Numbered from the stretch's first letter, positions 35,000-44,415 are shown. The stretch is DNA of 64,000 bases from Leucobacter chromiireducens (GCF_003917135.1 NZ_RPDI01000011.1:28929-92928), one strand, 5' to 3'. The notes: a model not told the origin generated them from the letters alone. Made by a program: numbers and translations.

Positions 35000-35872
35000 G
35001 TGTACCGCGCAGTACGTCGCAACAAGGTCAACAGCTTCCTGATCATCCTGCTGTTCGTCGGCATCGTCGGCGGGCTCGGCTGGCTCGCAGGGTGGATCTA
35101 CAACTCGCCAGGCATGGTCATCACGGTCGTCGTGATCTCGATCGGCTACGCCCTGTTCCAGTACTTCATGGCGGGGCGGCAGGCTATCTCCATGAGCGGG
35201 GCGCAGCGGATAACGTCCGCGGATAACCCGAGCCTCTACCGCATCGTCGAGAACCTCGCGATCACCACGGGAACACCGATGCCCGAGGTGTACATCGTGC
35301 AGGATCCCGCGCCCAACGCGTTCGCGACCGGCCGCGATCCCGAGCACGCGATGGTGGCAGCGACGACCGGCCTCCTCGACATCATGACTGACGCGGAGCT
35401 CGAGGGAGTGATGGCGCACGAGCTCGGCCACGTCCGCAACTACGACATTCGCGTGTCGATGATCGTGTACGGCCTCGTCGTCGCGGTCGGCATGATCGCC
35501 GACATGCTCGTTCGCCTCGCCTTCTTCGGCAGGAACAACAACAACGGCAACCCCATCGTCATGGTGTTCGGGATCGTTGCGATGCTCGTCGCCCCGCTCG
35601 TCGCAAGCCTCGTGCAGCTCGCCGTTTCGCGCCAGCGCGAGTACCTCGCCGACGCGACCGGCGCCCTCACCACGCGCCACCCCGAAGCGCTCGCGAGCGC
35701 GCTGCACAAGCTCTCGGAGTACGGGCGTCCGCTGCAGAAGCAGCAGTCGAGCATGGCGCACCTGTGGATCGCCGACCCGCTGAAGCCCGGGGTGATGCAG
35801 CGCCTGTTCGCGACGCACCCGCCGATCCCGGACCGCATTCGCCGCCTGCTCGACATGGGCGACAAGTTCTAG
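35000..35872 (+). CDS. M48-family membrane zinc metalloprotease, HtpX-like
   Basis: A 290-residue integral membrane protease. The zinc motif is VMAHELGHVRNYD (HEXXH at about residue 140) with the third ligand Glu in RQREYLADATGALTTRHPEAL (about 213). Two N-terminal helices (NSFLIILLFVGIVGGLGWLAG, GMVITVVVISIGYALFQYF) and two after the active site give the HtpX topology, with the ending FATHPPIPDRIRRLLDMG typical. Probably degrades misfolded membrane proteins. GTG start; co-transcribed with lemA. Confidence 0.92.
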   Translation: MYRAVRRNKVNSFLIILLFVGIVGGLGWLAGWIYNSPGMVITVVVISIGYALFQYFMAGRQAISMSGAQRITSADNPSLYRIVENLAITTGTPMPEVYIVQDPAPNAFATGRDPEHAMVAATTGLLDIMTDAELEGVMAHELGHVRNYDIRVSMIVYGLVVAVGMIADMLVRLAFFGRNNNNGNPIVMVFGIVAMLVAPLVASLVQLAVSRQREYLADATGALTTRHPEALASALHKLSEYGRPLQKQQSSMAHLWIADPLKPGVMQRLFATHPPIPDRIRRLLDMGDKF

Positions 35873-35994
35873 CGTTTTCTCGCGGTCACCCGCGGTGCGC
35901 GCGCCGATTCCACGCGCCCTGCCCGCGGGAGTGCCAGCGGGAGTGTCCGAGGGCGGGGATAGGGTAGAGGGAGCCGAAGGAGGTTCCCCGCACC

Positions 35995-37479
35995 GTGTCC
36001 AGCATGTTCCGATCGCTCTCCGTGCGTAACTACCGCATCTGGTTCGGGGGTGCGTTCCTGTCGAACATCGGCGCATGGATGCAGGCCACCACGCAGAACT
36101 GGGTGGTGCTCACCGAGCTGACGGACACGAACGCTGCGGCGGTCGGCACGACGATGGCGCTGCAGTTCGGCCCGCAGCTGCTCCTCGTGCCCTTCAGCGG
36201 CGCGGTCGCCGACCGATTCGACCGGCGAAAAGTGCTCCTCGTCACGCAGTCCCTGCTCATGCTGCTCGCCTTCGCGCTCGGCACGATGCTCGTGCTCGGG
36301 GCGGCGACCATGTGGCACCTCTACGGCTTCGCCCTCGCCCTCGGCATCGTGAACGCGTTCGACACGACCTCCAGGCAGGCCTTCGTGTCCGACCTCGTCG
36401 GGACGGATCAGCTCTCCAACGCGGTCGCGCTGAACTCCGCGTCGTTCAACTCCGCGCGCCTCATCGGCCCGGCCGTCGCCGGCGTGCTCATCGCGATCGT
36501 TGGCTCGGGCTGGGTGTTCATCATCAACGGGGTGTCCTTCCTCGCGGTGCTCGGCGCGCTCCTCATGATCACCACGCGCCGGGTGGCGCCGAAGGCCACG
36601 GGCCGGCGCGAATCGCAGTGGCGGCAACTGTCGGCCGGGTTCCGCTCCGTGCTGCAGCGGCCAGACCTGCTCGTCATCTTCCTGATCGTGTTCCTCGTCG
36701 GCGCCTTCAGCATGAACTTCCCGGTGATGTCGTCGACCATGGCCGTGGAGTTCGGCCGCGGAGCCGGGGACTACGGGCTGCTGTCCTCGATCCTCGCGAT
36801 CGGCTCGCTCTCCGGCGCGCTCCTGTCCGCGAGACGGCCGGAGGCAAGGCTCCGCGTCGTCATCATCTCGGTCGGCGGCATCGCACTCGTCAGCCTGGTC
36901 GCGGCGCTCATGCCGACGTTCTGGACGTTCGCGCTCACGCTCGTGTTCCTCGGCTTCGCGATCTCGACGATGCTCACCACAGCCAACGGCTTCGTGCAGA
37001 CCACGGCGGACCCGGCGGTGCGCGGGCGCGTGCTCGCCCTCTACATGGCGATCCTCATGGGCGGAACCCCCATCGGGGCGCCGCTCGTCGGGGCGGCCGC
37101 CGACGCGCTCGGGGCACGCTCCACGCTCGTGATCAGCGCGATCGCCGCGTTCCTCGCGTTCGGCGTCGGCATGACCTGGCTCCTCACCGCGCGCGAGCTG
37201 CGCTTCCACCGCGAGGGCTGGCACTGGCGGGTCACCCACGTCGGCAGGCCCGGCCTCGACGACGATCCTGGCAGGCAGTCGGAGACCCTCACCGCGCCCA
37301 TCTCGGTGCTGCGCCGCGATCCCGATCTGTTGGGGGAGTCGGCGCCGCAGGAGGGGACCACGGGGGCGATCCCGATCGATCAGATTCCCGGTGCCGAGCT
37401 GCCCGCCGCGCCCGAGGATGCTGGGGGCTCCGAGCCCGAAACGGGGCCGCAGACGGGGGAGTTGCCCGCCCGCGGCTGA
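35995..37479 (+). CDS. Major facilitator superfamily transporter (enterobactin/EntS-like drug efflux)
   Basis: A 494-residue MFS_3-type exporter with about 12 membrane helices in the first 410 residues. It starts SMFRSLSVRNYRIWFGGAFLSNIGAWMQATTQNWVVL, the pattern of EntS/MFS_3 exporters, with loop motif GAVADRFDRRKVLLVTQ. The last 85 residues are a hydrophilic, acidic tail (ELPAAPEDAGGSEPETGPQ) with no recognised domain. AAGGAGG precedes GTG 35995; ATG 36004 is an alternative. Substrate unknown. Monocistronic. Confidence 0.88.
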   Translation: MSSMFRSLSVRNYRIWFGGAFLSNIGAWMQATTQNWVVLTELTDTNAAAVGTTMALQFGPQLLLVPFSGAVADRFDRRKVLLVTQSLLMLLAFALGTMLVLGAATMWHLYGFALALGIVNAFDTTSRQAFVSDLVGTDQLSNAVALNSASFNSARLIGPAVAGVLIAIVGSGWVFIINGVSFLAVLGALLMITTRRVAPKATGRRESQWRQLSAGFRSVLQRPDLLVIFLIVFLVGAFSMNFPVMSSTMAVEFGRGAGDYGLLSSILAIGSLSGALLSARRPEARLRVVIISVGGIALVSLVAALMPTFWTFALTLVFLGFAISTMLTTANGFVQTTADPAVRGRVLALYMAILMGGTPIGAPLVGAAADALGARSTLVISAIAAFLAFGVGMTWLLTARELRFHREGWHWRVTHVGRPGLDDDPGRQSETLTAPISVLRRDPDLLGESAPQEGTTGAIPIDQIPGAELPAAPEDAGGSEPETGPQTGELPARG

Positions 37480-37602
37480 CCCCGCGATTCGGCGCGAGCG
37501 ACCCGGTCCAGCTGAGGTAGCCGCGGCATGTTTTGCGGGGTAGGCTGGACGAGTTCCCGGCGGCCTGTCCGCACCCTTTCCGACACAGGAGCTAGATACC
37601 CG

Positions 37603-39081
37603 GTGAGTGACTTCCTCTCCGCCCAGACTCGTACCGAAACCGACTCTCTCGGGAGTCTCGAGATCCCGGCGTCAGCATACTGGGGGGTGCACACGGCTCG
37701 CGCTCACGAGAACTTCCCGATCGCGCGTCGCCCCATCTCGGTGTACCCCGACTTCATCCGCGCGTTCGCGTGCGTGAAGCAGGCCGCCGCGCGCGCCAAC
37801 CTCGAGATCGGGGCGCTCGACGAGCAGCGCGCCACGCTGATTGATCGCGCCTGCGAGGAGATCAAGACCGGCATGCTCCACGACCAGTTCGTCGTTGGTG
37901 TGGTGCAGGGCGGCGCTGGCACGTCGAGCAACATGAACGCGAACGAGGTCATCACGAACCGCGCGCTCGAGCTCGCCGGCCACGCCAAGGGCGACTACTC
38001 GTACATCAACCCGAACGATCACACGAACCACAGCCAGTCGACCAACGACACGTACCCGACCGCGATCAAGATCGCGCTCGCATTCTCGCTCGGCAGCCTG
38101 CTCGAGGAGCTGCGCCTGCTGTCCGAGTCGTTCGCCGCGAAGGGCCGCGAGTTCTCGCACATCATCAAGGTCGGCCGCACGCAGTTGCAGGACGCGGTCC
38201 CGATGACGCTCGGCCAGGAGTTCAACGCGTTCGCGGTGACGCTCCGCGAGGACATCGAGCGCCTCCAGGAGGCGGTCTCGCTGCTCGGCGAGGTCAACAT
38301 GGGTGCGACGGCCATCGGCACGGGCATCAACGCGCCGAAGGGCTACAAGGAGGCCGTGATCCGCCACCTCCGCGAGATCACGGATCTGAACCTCGTCACC
38401 GCTGGCGACCTCGTCGAGTCGACGAGCGACACCGGCGTGTTCGTGACCTTCTCGGGTGCGCTCAAGCGCTCGGCGCTCAAGCTCTCGAAGATCTCGAACG
38501 ACCTTCGCCTCCTCTCCTCGGGTCCGCAGGCCGGGCTCGGCGAGATCAACCTGCCGGCCCGCCAGGCCGGATCGTCGATCATGCCGGGCAAGGTGAACCC
38601 CGTGATCCCCGAGGCCGTGTCGCAGGTGGCGTACTCGGTCGCCGGCGCCGACGTGACCGTGTCGATGGCGGTCGAGGCCGGGCAGTTGCAGCTCAACGCG
38701 TTCGAGCCGATCATCGCGCACTCGCTGTTCCAGTCGATCACGTGGCTTGAGCGCGCGTGCCAGACGCTGCGCGTGAACTGCGTGGACGGCATCACCGCCA
38801 ACGAGGATCGCCTCGAGGACATGGTGGCGCGCTCGGTGACGGTGATCACCGCGCTCGCGCCCGTGATCGGCTACGCCGAGGCCGCGAAGCTCGCGAAGGA
38901 GGCGCTCGCGACCAACGCGAAGGTCTCCGAGCTCGTGGTGTCGCGCGGGCTGCTCGATCAGGAGCAGCTCGACGACATTCTGCAGCCGCAGAAGCTCGCG
39001 GGGCTCGCGCCCGAGACCGACGCGATCGACATCATCCCCGGTGCGCCGCAGATGCTCGAGGACAACGCGGTCGCCGAGTAA
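37603..39081 (+). CDS. aspA: Aspartate ammonia-lyase
   Basis: A 492-residue fumarase/aspartase-superfamily enzyme that converts L-aspartate to fumarate and ammonia. The signature GSSIMPGKVNPVIPEAVSQV carries the mobile SS loop; other conserved parts are QGGAGTSSNMNANEVITNRALE, NDHTNHSQSTNDTYPTAIKI and GRTQLQDAVPMTLGQEF. The TNHSQSTND motif and the KVNP ending fit aspartase rather than fumarase. GTG 37603 is chosen because AGGAG lies upstream; the frame is open farther. Strong terminator behind. Confidence 0.93.
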   Translation: MSDFLSAQTRTETDSLGSLEIPASAYWGVHTARAHENFPIARRPISVYPDFIRAFACVKQAAARANLEIGALDEQRATLIDRACEEIKTGMLHDQFVVGVVQGGAGTSSNMNANEVITNRALELAGHAKGDYSYINPNDHTNHSQSTNDTYPTAIKIALAFSLGSLLEELRLLSESFAAKGREFSHIIKVGRTQLQDAVPMTLGQEFNAFAVTLREDIERLQEAVSLLGEVNMGATAIGTGINAPKGYKEAVIRHLREITDLNLVTAGDLVESTSDTGVFVTFSGALKRSALKLSKISNDLRLLSSGPQAGLGEINLPARQAGSSIMPGKVNPVIPEAVSQVAYSVAGADVTVSMAVEAGQLQLNAFEPIIAHSLFQSITWLERACQTLRVNCVDGITANEDRLEDMVARSVTVITALAPVIGYAEAAKLAKEALATNAKVSELVVSRGLLDQEQLDDILQPQKLAGLAPETDAIDIIPGAPQMLEDNAVAE

Positions 39082-39090
39082 CTCGGTGAC

Positions 39091-39134
39091 ACGCAACAGG
39101 GGCGGTGGGAGAAATCCCACCGCCCCTGTTGCGT
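39091..39134 (+). terminator. 20-bp perfect terminator hairpin after aspA
   Basis: Arms 39091-39110 and 39115-39134, tetraloop GAAA, all pairs Watson-Crick (ACGCAACAGGGGCGGTGGGA against its complement). Confidence 0.85.
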
Positions 39135-39144
39135 GTGCGGGCGT

Positions 39145-39186
39145 CGGCGCCTGGCGTGCGTGCCTGCCGGCGCCTGGCGTGCGTGC
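39145..39186. repeat. 19-bp direct repeat after aspA terminator
   Basis: CGGCGCCTGGCGTGCGTGC occurs at 39145-39163 and 39168-39186, separated by TGCC/TGC-type four bases. Confidence 0.7.
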
Positions 39187-39208
39187 GAGCCGCCGGGCGC
39201 CGAGGCCG

Positions 39209-40075
39209 CTAGGCGCGCACGCAGTACGAGGTGAGCGTGCCGACGTTCTCGATCGTCACGGTCACCTCGGTGCCCGGCTTCAGGTAGAGCGGCGGCTTCC
39301 GCGAGCGGCCGGCGCCGCCCGGCGAACCCGTCGAGATGACCGTGCCGGGCAGCAGCGTGAGCGACTGCGAGATCGACGAGATGAGCTGGGCAACGGTGCG
39401 CACCATGAACTCGGTGGTGGAGTCCTGCACGCGCAGGCCGTCCACGTCAGTGGTGATCGCGAGCGCCTGCGGGTCCGGGATCTCATCGGCGGTCACGACG
39501 ACCGGGCCGACCGGGGTGAAACCGTCGAACGACTTGCAGCGCGACCACTGCGGCTCCTGGAACTGAATGTTGCGCGCCGTGATGTCGTTGATGGTCGTGT
39601 ACCCGAAGACGTAGTCGAGCGCCTCCTCGGGCGTGACGTTCTTCGCCGCGCGGCCGATGATCACCCCGAGCTCGCCCTCGTAGTCGACCTCTTCGCTGAT
39701 CTCGACCGGGATCGGCACCTCGCCGAGGTGGCCGCCGAGCGAGTTCGGGAAGAGGGAGAACAGCACCGGACCCGAGTCGTTGTCGAGGCTGAGCTCGCTC
39801 GCGTGCTCGTCGTAGTTCAGGCCGACCGCAAGCACGATCGGGGGAGTGATGACGGCGGGCGCGTAGCGCGCATCACCGAGCTCGCGCCACTCGGCAGCGG
39901 GGAGCTGGGCTGCCGCGGTGCGAATCTCGGCCACCCGCTCAGGGCCAGCTTCGATGAGCTGCTGCAGGGACGCGTACTCGCCTCCGAGCGCGCGCACGGG
40001 AGCGAATCGCTCCTCCTGCACGACAACGAGTTCGGGAGTGGACGCGGGGGCCAAAATTAGGTGCGCAAATCTCAC
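39209..40075 (-). CDS. Fumarylacetoacetate hydrolase-family protein
   Basis: A 288-residue protein. The C-terminal FAH domain has the metal site DYEGELGVIIGRAAKNVTPEEALDYVFGYT and ends with the TGSPGGAGRSRKPPLYLKPGTEVTVTIENVGTL signature; the N-terminal region (MRFAHLILAPAS) matches the actinobacterial FAH-like hydrolases of aromatic catabolism or oxaloacetate decarboxylase type. A divalent metal is expected. Substrate not determinable. It is convergent with aspA and divergent from the FKBP gene, the two starts separated by 122 bases. Confidence 0.9.
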   Translation of the reverse strand: MRFAHLILAPASTPELVVVQEERFAPVRALGGEYASLQQLIEAGPERVAEIRTAAAQLPAAEWRELGDARYAPAVITPPIVLAVGLNYDEHASELSLDNDSGPVLFSLFPNSLGGHLGEVPIPVEISEEVDYEGELGVIIGRAAKNVTPEEALDYVFGYTTINDITARNIQFQEPQWSRCKSFDGFTPVGPVVVTADEIPDPQALAITTDVDGLRVQDSTTEFMVRTVAQLISSISQSLTLLPGTVISTGSPGGAGRSRKPPLYLKPGTEVTVTIENVGTLTSYCVRA

Positions 40076-40197
40076 CCTCCTAGGGTATCCGAAGCAGCGT
40101 GCCCGATGTGGCGCGCTCCACGCCCGGAGTCACCGCGGGGTTCCCTCTGAGCGAACTCGGAGGTGCGAACGTGCCGCAATCCGGGAGAATGAGAGGC

Positions 40198-40569
40198 ATG
40201 ACTGAAAACCCGATGACGAAGCCGGAGATCGAGTTCCCGGAGGGGCCCGCCCCCACGGAGCTGCAGATCGTAGACCTCGTGGAGGGCAGCGGCGATGAGG
40301 CGCTCGCCAGCTCCACCGTCGACGTGCACTACCTCGGCGTCGAGTTCGACACCGGCGAGGAGTTCGACTCCTCCTGGAACCGTGGCGAGTCGATCAACTT
40401 CCCGCTGCGTGCCCTCATCCAGGGCTGGCAGGTCGGCATCCCCGGCATGAAGGTCGGCGGCCGCCGCAAGCTCATCGTGCCCCCGGCCCAGGCCTACGGC
40501 ACCGCGGGCGGCCACCCGCTCGCCGGCAAGACCCTCATCTTCGTGATCGATCTGCTCGGCGTCAGCTAA
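40198..40569 (+). CDS. FKBP-type peptidyl-prolyl cis-trans isomerase
   Basis: A 123-residue cytoplasmic FKBP. The core contains DVHYLGVEFDTGEEFDSSWNRGESINFPL, the catalytic-pocket region LIQGWQVGIPGMKVGGRRKLIVPPAQAYGTAGG and LIFVIDLLGV, as in single-domain bacterial FkbP proteins. It has no signal peptide. GAGAAT lies seven bases before ATG 40198, so a leaderless message is possible, though GAGAGG could also serve as a very close ribosome site. Confidence 0.93.
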   Translation: MTENPMTKPEIEFPEGPAPTELQIVDLVEGSGDEALASSTVDVHYLGVEFDTGEEFDSSWNRGESINFPLRALIQGWQVGIPGMKVGGRRKLIVPPAQAYGTAGGHPLAGKTLIFVIDLLGVS

Positions 40570-40605
40570 GCAGCCGCGCTTCGCGCGGTGACGCCGCGCG
40601 CCGGC

Positions 40606-40636
40606 ACGGGCCCATCCGCACCGCGGGTGGGCCCGT
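40606..40636 (+). terminator. Terminator hairpin after FKBP gene
   Basis: ACGGGCCCATCCGC (40606-40619) pairs with GCGGGTGGGCCCGT (40623-40636) with one G-U pair, followed by TCTGCGTT. Confidence 0.7.
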
Positions 40637-40726
40637 TCTGCGTTCCGGCCGACGTGCCGCGGCCCCCGGCAGGTGGTAGCGTACTCGTGTTCAGGAAACG
40701 CCCAGCTTGAGGGAATGGAGCAGCCT

Positions 40727-42202
40727 GTGGCAGAGGCCCAGCAGGAAACGAGTCAGCGGAGCACCGTGGAGCCGAAGGGTGGACTCGACCGCTTCTTCCA
40801 CATCACGGAGCGCGGATCAACGATCGGAACGGAGATCCGCGGCGGTCTCGTGACCTTCGTGACGATGGCGTACATCGTCATCCTCAACCCGATCATCCTC
40901 TCGGGGAAGGAAGACGTCGCGGGCAACGTCCTCGAGTTCGGCCAGGTGAGCGCCGTCACTGCGCTGGCCGCCGGCGTCATGACCATCCTCTTCGGCCTGG
41001 TCTCGCGCCTGCCCTTCGCCTTCGCAGCCGGCCTCGGCATCAACGCGTTCCTGGCGTTCTCGGTCGTGCAGGAGGTGACCTGGCCCGAGGCGATGGCGAT
41101 CGTGGTGATCAACGGCGCGCTCATCGTGCTGCTCGCCGCCACCGGCCTGCGCCGCATGATCTTTGACGCGGTGCCGGTCCAGCTCAAGCTCGCGATCACG
41201 GTCGGTATCGGCTTCTTCATCGCGTTCATCGGCTTCGTGAACTCCGGCTTCGTCGACGCGACCGGCCAGTCCTCGCCGCCCGTTGGCCTCGGGCCGGCCG
41301 GCGTCGGCTTCATCGCAACGATCCCGACCGTGATCTTCGTGGTCACGCTGCTGCTCACCGGTGTTTTGGTCGCGAAGAAGGTGAAGGGCGGCATCCTGAT
41401 CGGCCTCGTGAGCGGCACCGTGATCGCGGTGATCGTTGAGGCGATCTGGAAGATTGGGCCCAAGTTTGGCGCTGACGGCAGCGTCAACCCAGGGGGCTGG
41501 AGCCTCACCGAGCCGGTGCTCGGCGCGAACCCGTTCGCGGTGCCGGATCTGAGCCTCGTCGGGGCGGTCAGCTTCGACTTCGGCAAGGTGGGCCTCGTCA
41601 CCGTGGTGATGCTCGTCTTCACCCTGCTCTTCACGAACTTCTTCGACGCCATGGGCACCATGACCGGGCTCTCGCGCGAGGCCGGCCTCGCGGACGCTCA
41701 GGGCAACTTCCCGCGCATCAAGTCGGCGCTCGTCGTCGAGGGCATCGGCGCGGTCGTCGGCGGCGGCACCTCCTCGTCCTCGACCACGGTGTTCATCGAG
41801 TCGGGCGCCGGCATCGGCGAGGGCGCGCGCACCGGCCTCGCGAACGTGGTGACGGGCCTCATCTTCCTGCTCGCGATGTTCTTCACGCCGCTGACGGAGA
41901 TCGTACCCACCGAGGTGGCGGCCGCGGCGCTCGTGATCGTCGGCGCCATGATGATGTCGCAGATCGCGAACATCGACCTGAGCGACTTCCGCGTGCTGCT
42001 GCCCGTCTTCCTGACGGCCGCGGTGATGCCGCTCAGCTACTCGATCGCCAACGGCATCGGCGCTGGCTTCGTGTCCTGGGTGCTCGTGCACGCGCTCACC
42101 GGCAAAGCGAAGCAGGTGCACTGGCTGCTCTGGATCGTGTCGCTCGGCTTCGTGATCTTCTTCGCGCGCGGGCCGATCGAGACGCTGCTCGGCATCGCGT
42201 AG
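40727..42202 (+). CDS. NCS2-family purine permease (guanine/hypoxanthine, AzgA-like)
   Basis: A 491-residue integral membrane protein with about 13 helices. AzgA/PbuG-type signatures: LDRFFHITERGSTIGTEIRGGLVTFVTMAYIVILNPIIL at the N-terminus, FAAGLGINAFLAFSVV, FTLLFTNFFDAMGTMTGLSREAGL and the GTSSSSTTVFIESGAGIGEGARTGLANVVTG substrate segment. It imports guanine or hypoxanthine with protons. GTG 40727 has GGAG six bases before; ATG 40715 is an alternative with a poorly placed site. Monocistronic. Confidence 0.92.
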   Translation: MAEAQQETSQRSTVEPKGGLDRFFHITERGSTIGTEIRGGLVTFVTMAYIVILNPIILSGKEDVAGNVLEFGQVSAVTALAAGVMTILFGLVSRLPFAFAAGLGINAFLAFSVVQEVTWPEAMAIVVINGALIVLLAATGLRRMIFDAVPVQLKLAITVGIGFFIAFIGFVNSGFVDATGQSSPPVGLGPAGVGFIATIPTVIFVVTLLLTGVLVAKKVKGGILIGLVSGTVIAVIVEAIWKIGPKFGADGSVNPGGWSLTEPVLGANPFAVPDLSLVGAVSFDFGKVGLVTVVMLVFTLLFTNFFDAMGTMTGLSREAGLADAQGNFPRIKSALVVEGIGAVVGGGTSSSSTTVFIESGAGIGEGARTGLANVVTGLIFLLAMFFTPLTEIVPTEVAAAALVIVGAMMMSQIANIDLSDFRVLLPVFLTAAVMPLSYSIANGIGAGFVSWVLVHALTGKAKQVHWLLWIVSLGFVIFFARGPIETLLGIA

Positions 42203-42274
42203 GCGACACCCGTCACACCGTGCCGCGGGCCAGGGGGTTCCCTGGCCCGCGCTCGTGCATCCGGCGGCGCTGCG

Positions 42275-43474
42275 CTAGTTGCCGAGCACCTTCTGGAAGG
42301 CCTGCGTGTAGCGGTTGTCCTCCTCCGCGGTGAGTGAGCGCATGTCGAAGATCCGCTTCGAGAGATCCTGGTCGGGGAAGATCAGCGGGTTCTCCGCGAG
42401 CTCGGGGGCGAGCTTCGCCATGGCCTCCTGCGCCCCAGCGACGGGGCAGACGTACTGCACGTACGCGGCGACCTGGGCGGCCACCTCGGGCTCGTAGTAG
42501 TAGTCGATCAGCTCGTGCGCCTGGTCGACGGCCGCCGCGGCCTTCGGCATCGAGAACGAGTCGACGAACACCGAGGCGCCCGACTCCGGCACGACAAACT
42601 TCCAAATCTCCTCGCCGGCCTCCTCGTTGAGGATCGCGATGTCGCCCGACCAGCACATCCCGGCCCACACGGTGCCCTGCTCGAGGTCCTGCGTGTACGA
42701 GTTGCCCTTCACCGTGGCGACCTGGCCGCTGTCGATGTGCTGCTTCGCCACCGCGAGCGCTGCCTCGAACTCCGCGTCGCCCCAGTCGCCCTCGATGTCC
42801 ACGCCCTGCTCGAGCATGATGAGCGCGAGCGTGTCATCCTGCTCGGTGAGGAGGTTCACCTTGCCCTGCAGCTCGGGGGCCCACAGGTCGGAGACCTCGC
42901 GCACGCCCTTGGGGTAGAGCTGAGTGTTGTACACGAGCCCCGTCATGCCGGCCTGGTAGGGGATCGACCAGACTCGATCGGGATCGAAGCTCGCGTGTGT
43001 CACCATGTCGATCATGTTCGCGTCGACGTTGGGCATGAGCGAGCGGTCGAACTGCAGCAGCTGATCCTGCTCGACGAGACGCACCGTCGTGGTGTCGGAC
43101 GGCACGATGAGGTCGTAGCCCGTGTCCTGCTCGAGCTTCAGCTGGTCCTTGATCTTCGCGATGAACGTCTTGTTGTCGTCGATGTCCTCGAAGTACTCGA
43201 CGCGGATGTTCGTGCGCTCCATGAACTCGTTGAGCGAGGGCCAGTCGCCCGTCTCCTCGTCGTAGTCGAGGTAGTAGGTCCAGTTCGCCCAGCGGAGCGT
43301 TCCGCCCGAGCCGTCACCCGGCCCGCTCGGGCCGGCGCAGGCGGCGAGGGAGCTGGCTCCGAGCAGCGCGGCGCCGACGGCGGAGCCGCGAAACAGCTGC
43401 CTCCGGCTGAGCTGCGCGGCGCGTGCGCGGCGGACGAGTTCCTGGACGACGGGATCTGGCGTCGAATGAGACAT
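42275..43474 (-). CDS. Orphan PotD-like (spermidine/putrescine) substrate-binding lipoprotein
   Basis: A 399-residue family-1 binding protein. The N-terminus has a twin-arginine-type signal (LSRRQLFRGSAVGAALLGASSLAAC) with a lipobox, so it is probably exported folded and lipid-anchored. The mature part begins RWANWTYYLDYDEETGDWPSL and resembles the PotD fold; the C-terminal LTAEEDNRYTQAFQKVLGN is shared with the paralogue at 50033. GGGGGAG precedes ATG 43474. No permease or ATPase gene is adjacent, so it may feed the transporter encoded 8 kb away or another system. Confidence 0.88.
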   Translation of the reverse strand: MSHSTPDPVVQELVRRARAAQLSRRQLFRGSAVGAALLGASSLAACAGPSGPGDGSGGTLRWANWTYYLDYDEETGDWPSLNEFMERTNIRVEYFEDIDDNKTFIAKIKDQLKLEQDTGYDLIVPSDTTTVRLVEQDQLLQFDRSLMPNVDANMIDMVTHASFDPDRVWSIPYQAGMTGLVYNTQLYPKGVREVSDLWAPELQGKVNLLTEQDDTLALIMLEQGVDIEGDWGDAEFEAALAVAKQHIDSGQVATVKGNSYTQDLEQGTVWAGMCWSGDIAILNEEAGEEIWKFVVPESGASVFVDSFSMPKAAAAVDQAHELIDYYYEPEVAAQVAAYVQYVCPVAGAQEAMAKLAPELAENPLIFPDQDLSKRIFDMRSLTAEEDNRYTQAFQKVLGN

Positions 43475-43534
43475 GTCTCCCCCTTTGGAAACAGGCAACG
43501 GACGGATGCGTGACCCCATCATCACACACGTCGC

Positions 43535-43557
43535 GACAGAACGTAAATGTTCCTGTC
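43535..43557 (-). promoter_or_regulatory. Candidate operator or hairpin upstream of orphan PotD-like gene
   Basis: GACAGAAC (43535-43542) and GTTC-C-TGTC (43549-43557) form an inverted repeat with one bulged base around GTAAAT. It is 60-80 bases before the start codon and is AT-richer than its surroundings. Confidence 0.4.
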
Positions 43558-43571
43558 AGTTTCGTTGACAG

Positions 43572-44408
43572 CTACGCAGCTGGGGCGCCGAGCACCGCGT
43601 CGCGCAGCTCGTGCACCAGCCCTGGTGCCGCGGCGAAGAGGAGCGGCTCGCCCGGCAGCGTCGCGTCGTCACGGCCGATCACCGTAGCGCCAGCCTCGCG
43701 GGCGATGAGCGCCGCCGCGGCGTAGTCCCACGGCTGCAGGCCGCGCTCAAAATACGCGTCGAGCCGGCCGGCCGCGAGCGAGCACAGATCGTACGCCGCC
43801 GAGCCGAGCCGGCGAATGTCTCGCGCACGCGGGAGCAGACGCGACACCATGGCCGCCTGCTCGATCCTGCGCTCGACCGTGTACCCGAACCCCGTGCCGA
43901 CGAGCGCGGTCGCCAGATCGGTCTTCCCCGACACGGTGAGCGCCCGCCCGTTCAGGCGCGCGCCGCCCCCCTCGAACGCCGCAAACAGCTCGTCGAGGCG
44001 CGGCGCGTACACGGCGCCGGCGATCGCGCGTCGGCCGTCGGCCATCGCCGCGGGATCCGTGACGGTCGCCGCGATGCTCACCGCGTACACGGGCAGGTCG
44101 TACAGATAATTGACAGTCCCGTCGATCGGGTCGATCACCCACGTGATCCCGCTCGTGCCGGGGAGCCCGGTGCCCTCCTCGCCGAGGATCGCGTCGTCCG
44201 GCCGGGCCGCCCTGAGCGCGGCCACCACGAGCTGCTCCGCCTCCCGGTCGGCCGCGGTCACCACGTCCGTGATGCTCGACTTGCTCGCCGCGACATCCAC
44301 GCCGACCGCGCGAAGCTCCATGATCCGAGCCCCGACGCGCGTGGCGATGTCGGCGGCGATCGTGGTGAGCGCTTCGGGTGAGACGGTGAGCGAGTGTGGT
44401 GCGGTCAT
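43572..44408 (-). CDS. Inositol monophosphatase family protein
   Basis: A 278-residue Mg-dependent phosphatase of the IMPase/FBPase fold. Metal-site motifs are present: EEGTGLPG (first Glu), ITWVIDPIDGTVNYLYDLP (DPIDGT) and GLQPWDYAAAALIAREAGATV (WDxAA). Likely substrate is myo-inositol-1-phosphate or a similar sugar phosphate; histidinol-phosphatase HisN is a known alternative in actinobacteria. ATG 44408 is preceded by TAGGCT at seven bases, so the transcript looks leaderless. Followed on the same strand by the orphan binding protein. Confidence 0.92.
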   Translation of the reverse strand: MTAPHSLTVSPEALTTIAADIATRVGARIMELRAVGVDVAASKSSITDVVTAADREAEQLVVAALRAARPDDAILGEEGTGLPGTSGITWVIDPIDGTVNYLYDLPVYAVSIAATVTDPAAMADGRRAIAGAVYAPRLDELFAAFEGGGARLNGRALTVSGKTDLATALVGTGFGYTVERRIEQAAMVSRLLPRARDIRRLGSAAYDLCSLAAGRLDAYFERGLQPWDYAAAALIAREAGATVIGRDDATLPGEPLLFAAAPGLVHELRDAVLGAPAA

Positions 44409-44415
44409 ACTGCGA

